This document shows, piece by piece, positions 62,814 through 64,000 of a stretch of 64,000 nucleotides of DNA. The notes beneath the pieces were generated by a model. The model ran no database searches. It saw only the letters and a program-made list of their open reading frames with translations, and was not told the origin of the DNA. Source of the DNA: an uncultured Treponema sp. (lineage in GTDB: Bacteria; Spirochaetota; Spirochaetia; Treponematales; Treponemataceae); NCBI RefSeq assembly GCF_945873775.1, contig NZ_CAMCEC010000002.1, forward strand, positions 1-64,000, read 5' to 3'. The translations under genes were made by a program, and so were the position numbers. How positions within the stretch are numbered: the stretch's first letter is position 1; every line of letters starts with the position of its first letter.

Positions 62814-63305
62814 ATGAAAAAGTATGTGCTTTCTGTTCTTGTTGAAAACCATGCAGGTGTATTAAGCCGCGTGTCTGGACTTTTTAGCCGCCGCGGATAC
62901 AACATAGACTCGCTCACAGTTTGCGAAACGGCAGATCCTGAAAAATCCCGCATGACAATCGTTGTGCGCGGAGACGAATATATTCTTGAGCAAATTGAAA
63001 AGCAGCTTTCAAAACTTGTGGAAGTTATTTCTATTGAACACTGCGATTCTTCTTCAACTTGCCAGCGCGAAACTGCATTGATAAAAGTAAAAGCCGCCGG
63101 AGAAAACAGGGGCGTAATTATTGAAACTTGCAGCATTTACCGCGCACACATCGTTGATGTTTCAGAAAACACTTTGATTGTAGAAGCAACTGGAAGCGAA
63201 GAAAAAATCAGTTCATTGAAGCGGTTGCTTGAGCCTTACGGAATTCTTGAATTCTTAAAGTCCGGACTGATTGCAATGGATCGCGGCGAAAAAGTAATGC
63301 GCTAG
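62814..63305 (+). CDS. ilvH: Acetolactate synthase small subunit
   Basis: Regulatory subunit of acetohydroxyacid synthase, giving feedback inhibition by valine. An N-terminal ACT domain (YVLSVLVENHAGVLSRVSGLFSRRGYNIDSL) and the conserved C-terminal domain (REVALIKV-like RETALIKVKA, ending GPYGI-like EPYGILEFLKSGLIAMDRG). Length 163 aa is normal. AGGAG lies 8 nt before the ATG. The large subunit ilvB is not adjacent, which is unusual. It may be co-transcribed with the DAHPS-PDT gene 33 nt upstream. Confidence 0.93.
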   Translation: MKKYVLSVLVENHAGVLSRVSGLFSRRGYNIDSLTVCETADPEKSRMTIVVRGDEYILEQIEKQLSKLVEVISIEHCDSSSTCQRETALIKVKAAGENRGVIIETCSIYRAHIVDVSENTLIVEATGSEEKISSLKRLLEPYGILEFLKSGLIAMDRGEKVMR

Positions 63306-63306
63306 T

Positions 63307-63750
63307 TTAAAGCGGCTGGCATTTGCCCCATTTTTCATCGAACAACTGCCAGCTGTTATTTTGAACTAGAACATTTCCAGTTTTAAAAACTCTGATTTTA
63401 TATGGAAAGCAGTTTTTTATTTCGTCTGAATCAAGATGAAATTCAAGGCTGCTTTTTCTTTCCCCAAGAATTTTTACAAATACAACTTTAAGATTTATTT
63501 CATTTTCTGTTCCATCTTTTAAGAAAATAATTTTTACTGGAAAAATAAATTTCTCATCTTTTAGAATCGGCTCAAGAAATTCACAGGAAATTATTTTTTC
63601 AGGCAAAGCAAAGTCAAAGAATGCCCACAGCGGAAAAACAGGAACTGCAAAAAATTCCGCAGAACAATTTGAATTGAAATTAGAAATAATTTTCTTTTGA
63701 ATTTTTGCAAGAAACAAAAGCGCGTCTTTTCCTGGAACAAAAGCGAACAT
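63307..63750 (-). CDS. Hypothetical protein
   Basis: A 147-aa protein with no recognised family. It is mostly beta-like, with hydrophobic and charged residues alternating (KFIFPVKIIFLKDGTEN, EINLKVVFVKILGE) and a C-terminal KTGNVLVQNNSWQLFDEKW. No signal peptide or membrane helix is clear. TACACT ends 6 nt before the ATG, but the -35 is poor. It converges with ilvH, the stops being 1 nt apart. Confidence 0.65.
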   Translation of the reverse strand: MFAFVPGKDALLFLAKIQKKIISNFNSNCSAEFFAVPVFPLWAFFDFALPEKIISCEFLEPILKDEKFIFPVKIIFLKDGTENEINLKVVFVKILGERKSSLEFHLDSDEIKNCFPYKIRVFKTGNVLVQNNSWQLFDEKWGKCQPL

Positions 63751-63795
63751 TTTATCAGTGTAGCGTAAACTAAAAAAAAAGTTTAGTATGTTTCC

Positions 63796-64000
63796 ATGCA
63801 GAAATTTTTTTTTAAATCCTTAATATTGTTTTTGGTTATTGCATTTTCATCTTGCGCATTCAAAGCTAAAAATTCTTCAATCGGAATGAGCGGAGAAAAT
63901 TTAATTGCATTGAACAAAGCTGCGGCGGAAGCAAAAATTTCTAATCCGCAGAAAAAACAATATATGTTTTTTAAATTCACAGAAAATCAAAAGGCGCATT
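63796..64000 (+). CDS. Lipoprotein, 3' end beyond the window
   Basis: An ATG at 63796 opens a frame without stop to the window end (68 codons). It begins with Lys/Phe-rich residues, then a hydrophobic core and the lipobox FSSC (LILFLVIAFSSC), followed by AFKAKNSS and a helical stretch (LIALNKAAAEAKI). Family not recognisable from this part. A nine-T run lies in the first codons. Confidence 0.65.
   Translation, partial: MQKFFFKSLILFLVIAFSSCAFKAKNSSIGMSGENLIALNKAAAEAKISNPQKKQYMFFKFTENQKAH

Noticed and set aside
1-64000. tRNA or rRNA genes
   Set aside because: I looked for the TTCGAATC/GGTTC arm pattern and rRNA signatures in the intergenic gaps and found none; gaps are mostly short or filled by repeats and promoters.

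Overview
The window reads as a chromosomal segment of a gut-type treponeme (Spirochaetota). This rests on AT-rich DNA, many spirochaete-style lipoproteins, a large TPR membrane protein resembling the spirochaetal flagellar collar protein, a BspA-like leucine-rich-repeat lipoprotein and poly-G tracts in signal-peptide codons. Unlike host-restricted treponemes, it carries fatty-acid synthesis genes, several amino-acid pathways (His, Lys, Thr, aromatic, branched-chain) and plant-polysaccharide enzymes, which points to a rumen or intestinal carbohydrate-fermenting species. The species assignment is inference. No rRNA, tRNA or CRISPR was recognised.

Layout. 0.2-3.7 kb: frame-shifted LRR lipoprotein and type I pullulanase. 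3.8-7.8 kb: phosphoesterase, hisC, dapL and a secreted DUF2259-like protein. 7.9-17.4 kb: membrane proteins, a FlcA-like TPR protein, a glycogen-binding-fold protein, ffh, gpsA, ndk and a basic-tailed protein. 17.4-21.5 kb: fabD-fabG-fabF-fabZ and ptsN. 21.6-27.1 kb: AraC regulator, domain-permuted GH3 glucosidase, ACT protein, and a DUF3793-flavodoxin operon behind a structured leader. 27.2-39.1 kb: gatCAB, dnaJ-like, map, icd, murI, dacA, aroC and a 7TM sensor fused to a LuxR helix-turn-helix. 39.4-42.1 kb: dapA, asd, arfB. 42.2-44.4 kb: an outer-membrane/phosphoesterase pair and a 42-bp non-coding tandem repeat. 44.4-58.0 kb: a complete mannan-utilisation locus. 58.2-64.0 kb: thrA, a DAHP synthase-prephenate dehydratase fusion, ilvH, a hypothetical and a truncated lipoprotein.

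Mannan locus. A lipoprotein GH5 mannanase would cut mannan. An outer-membrane protein and an ABC importer (binding protein plus two permeases, no ATPase here) would take up oligosaccharides. An epimerase makes mannosylglucose, two GH130 phosphorylases release mannose-1-phosphate, and ManA feeds mannose-6-phosphate into glycolysis. A LacI regulator closes the locus. Near-identical palindromes (AGAAAACGGTTTCT type) lie just downstream of the promoters of the binding-protein operon, the outer-membrane protein gene and lacI itself.

Main points for a second look: (1) about ten genes whose -10 box lies 6-9 nt before the start codon and which lack a Shine-Dalgarno, suggesting widespread leaderless translation; (2) two G8/C8 tracts in the signal-peptide codons of two surface proteins, one out of frame and one in frame; (3) a three-way-junction leader RNA with a terminator-like end before DUF3793-flavodoxin; (4) a dispersed hairpin repeat with compensatory stem changes; (5) the 42-bp tandem repeat array; (6) the DAHPS-PDT fusion.
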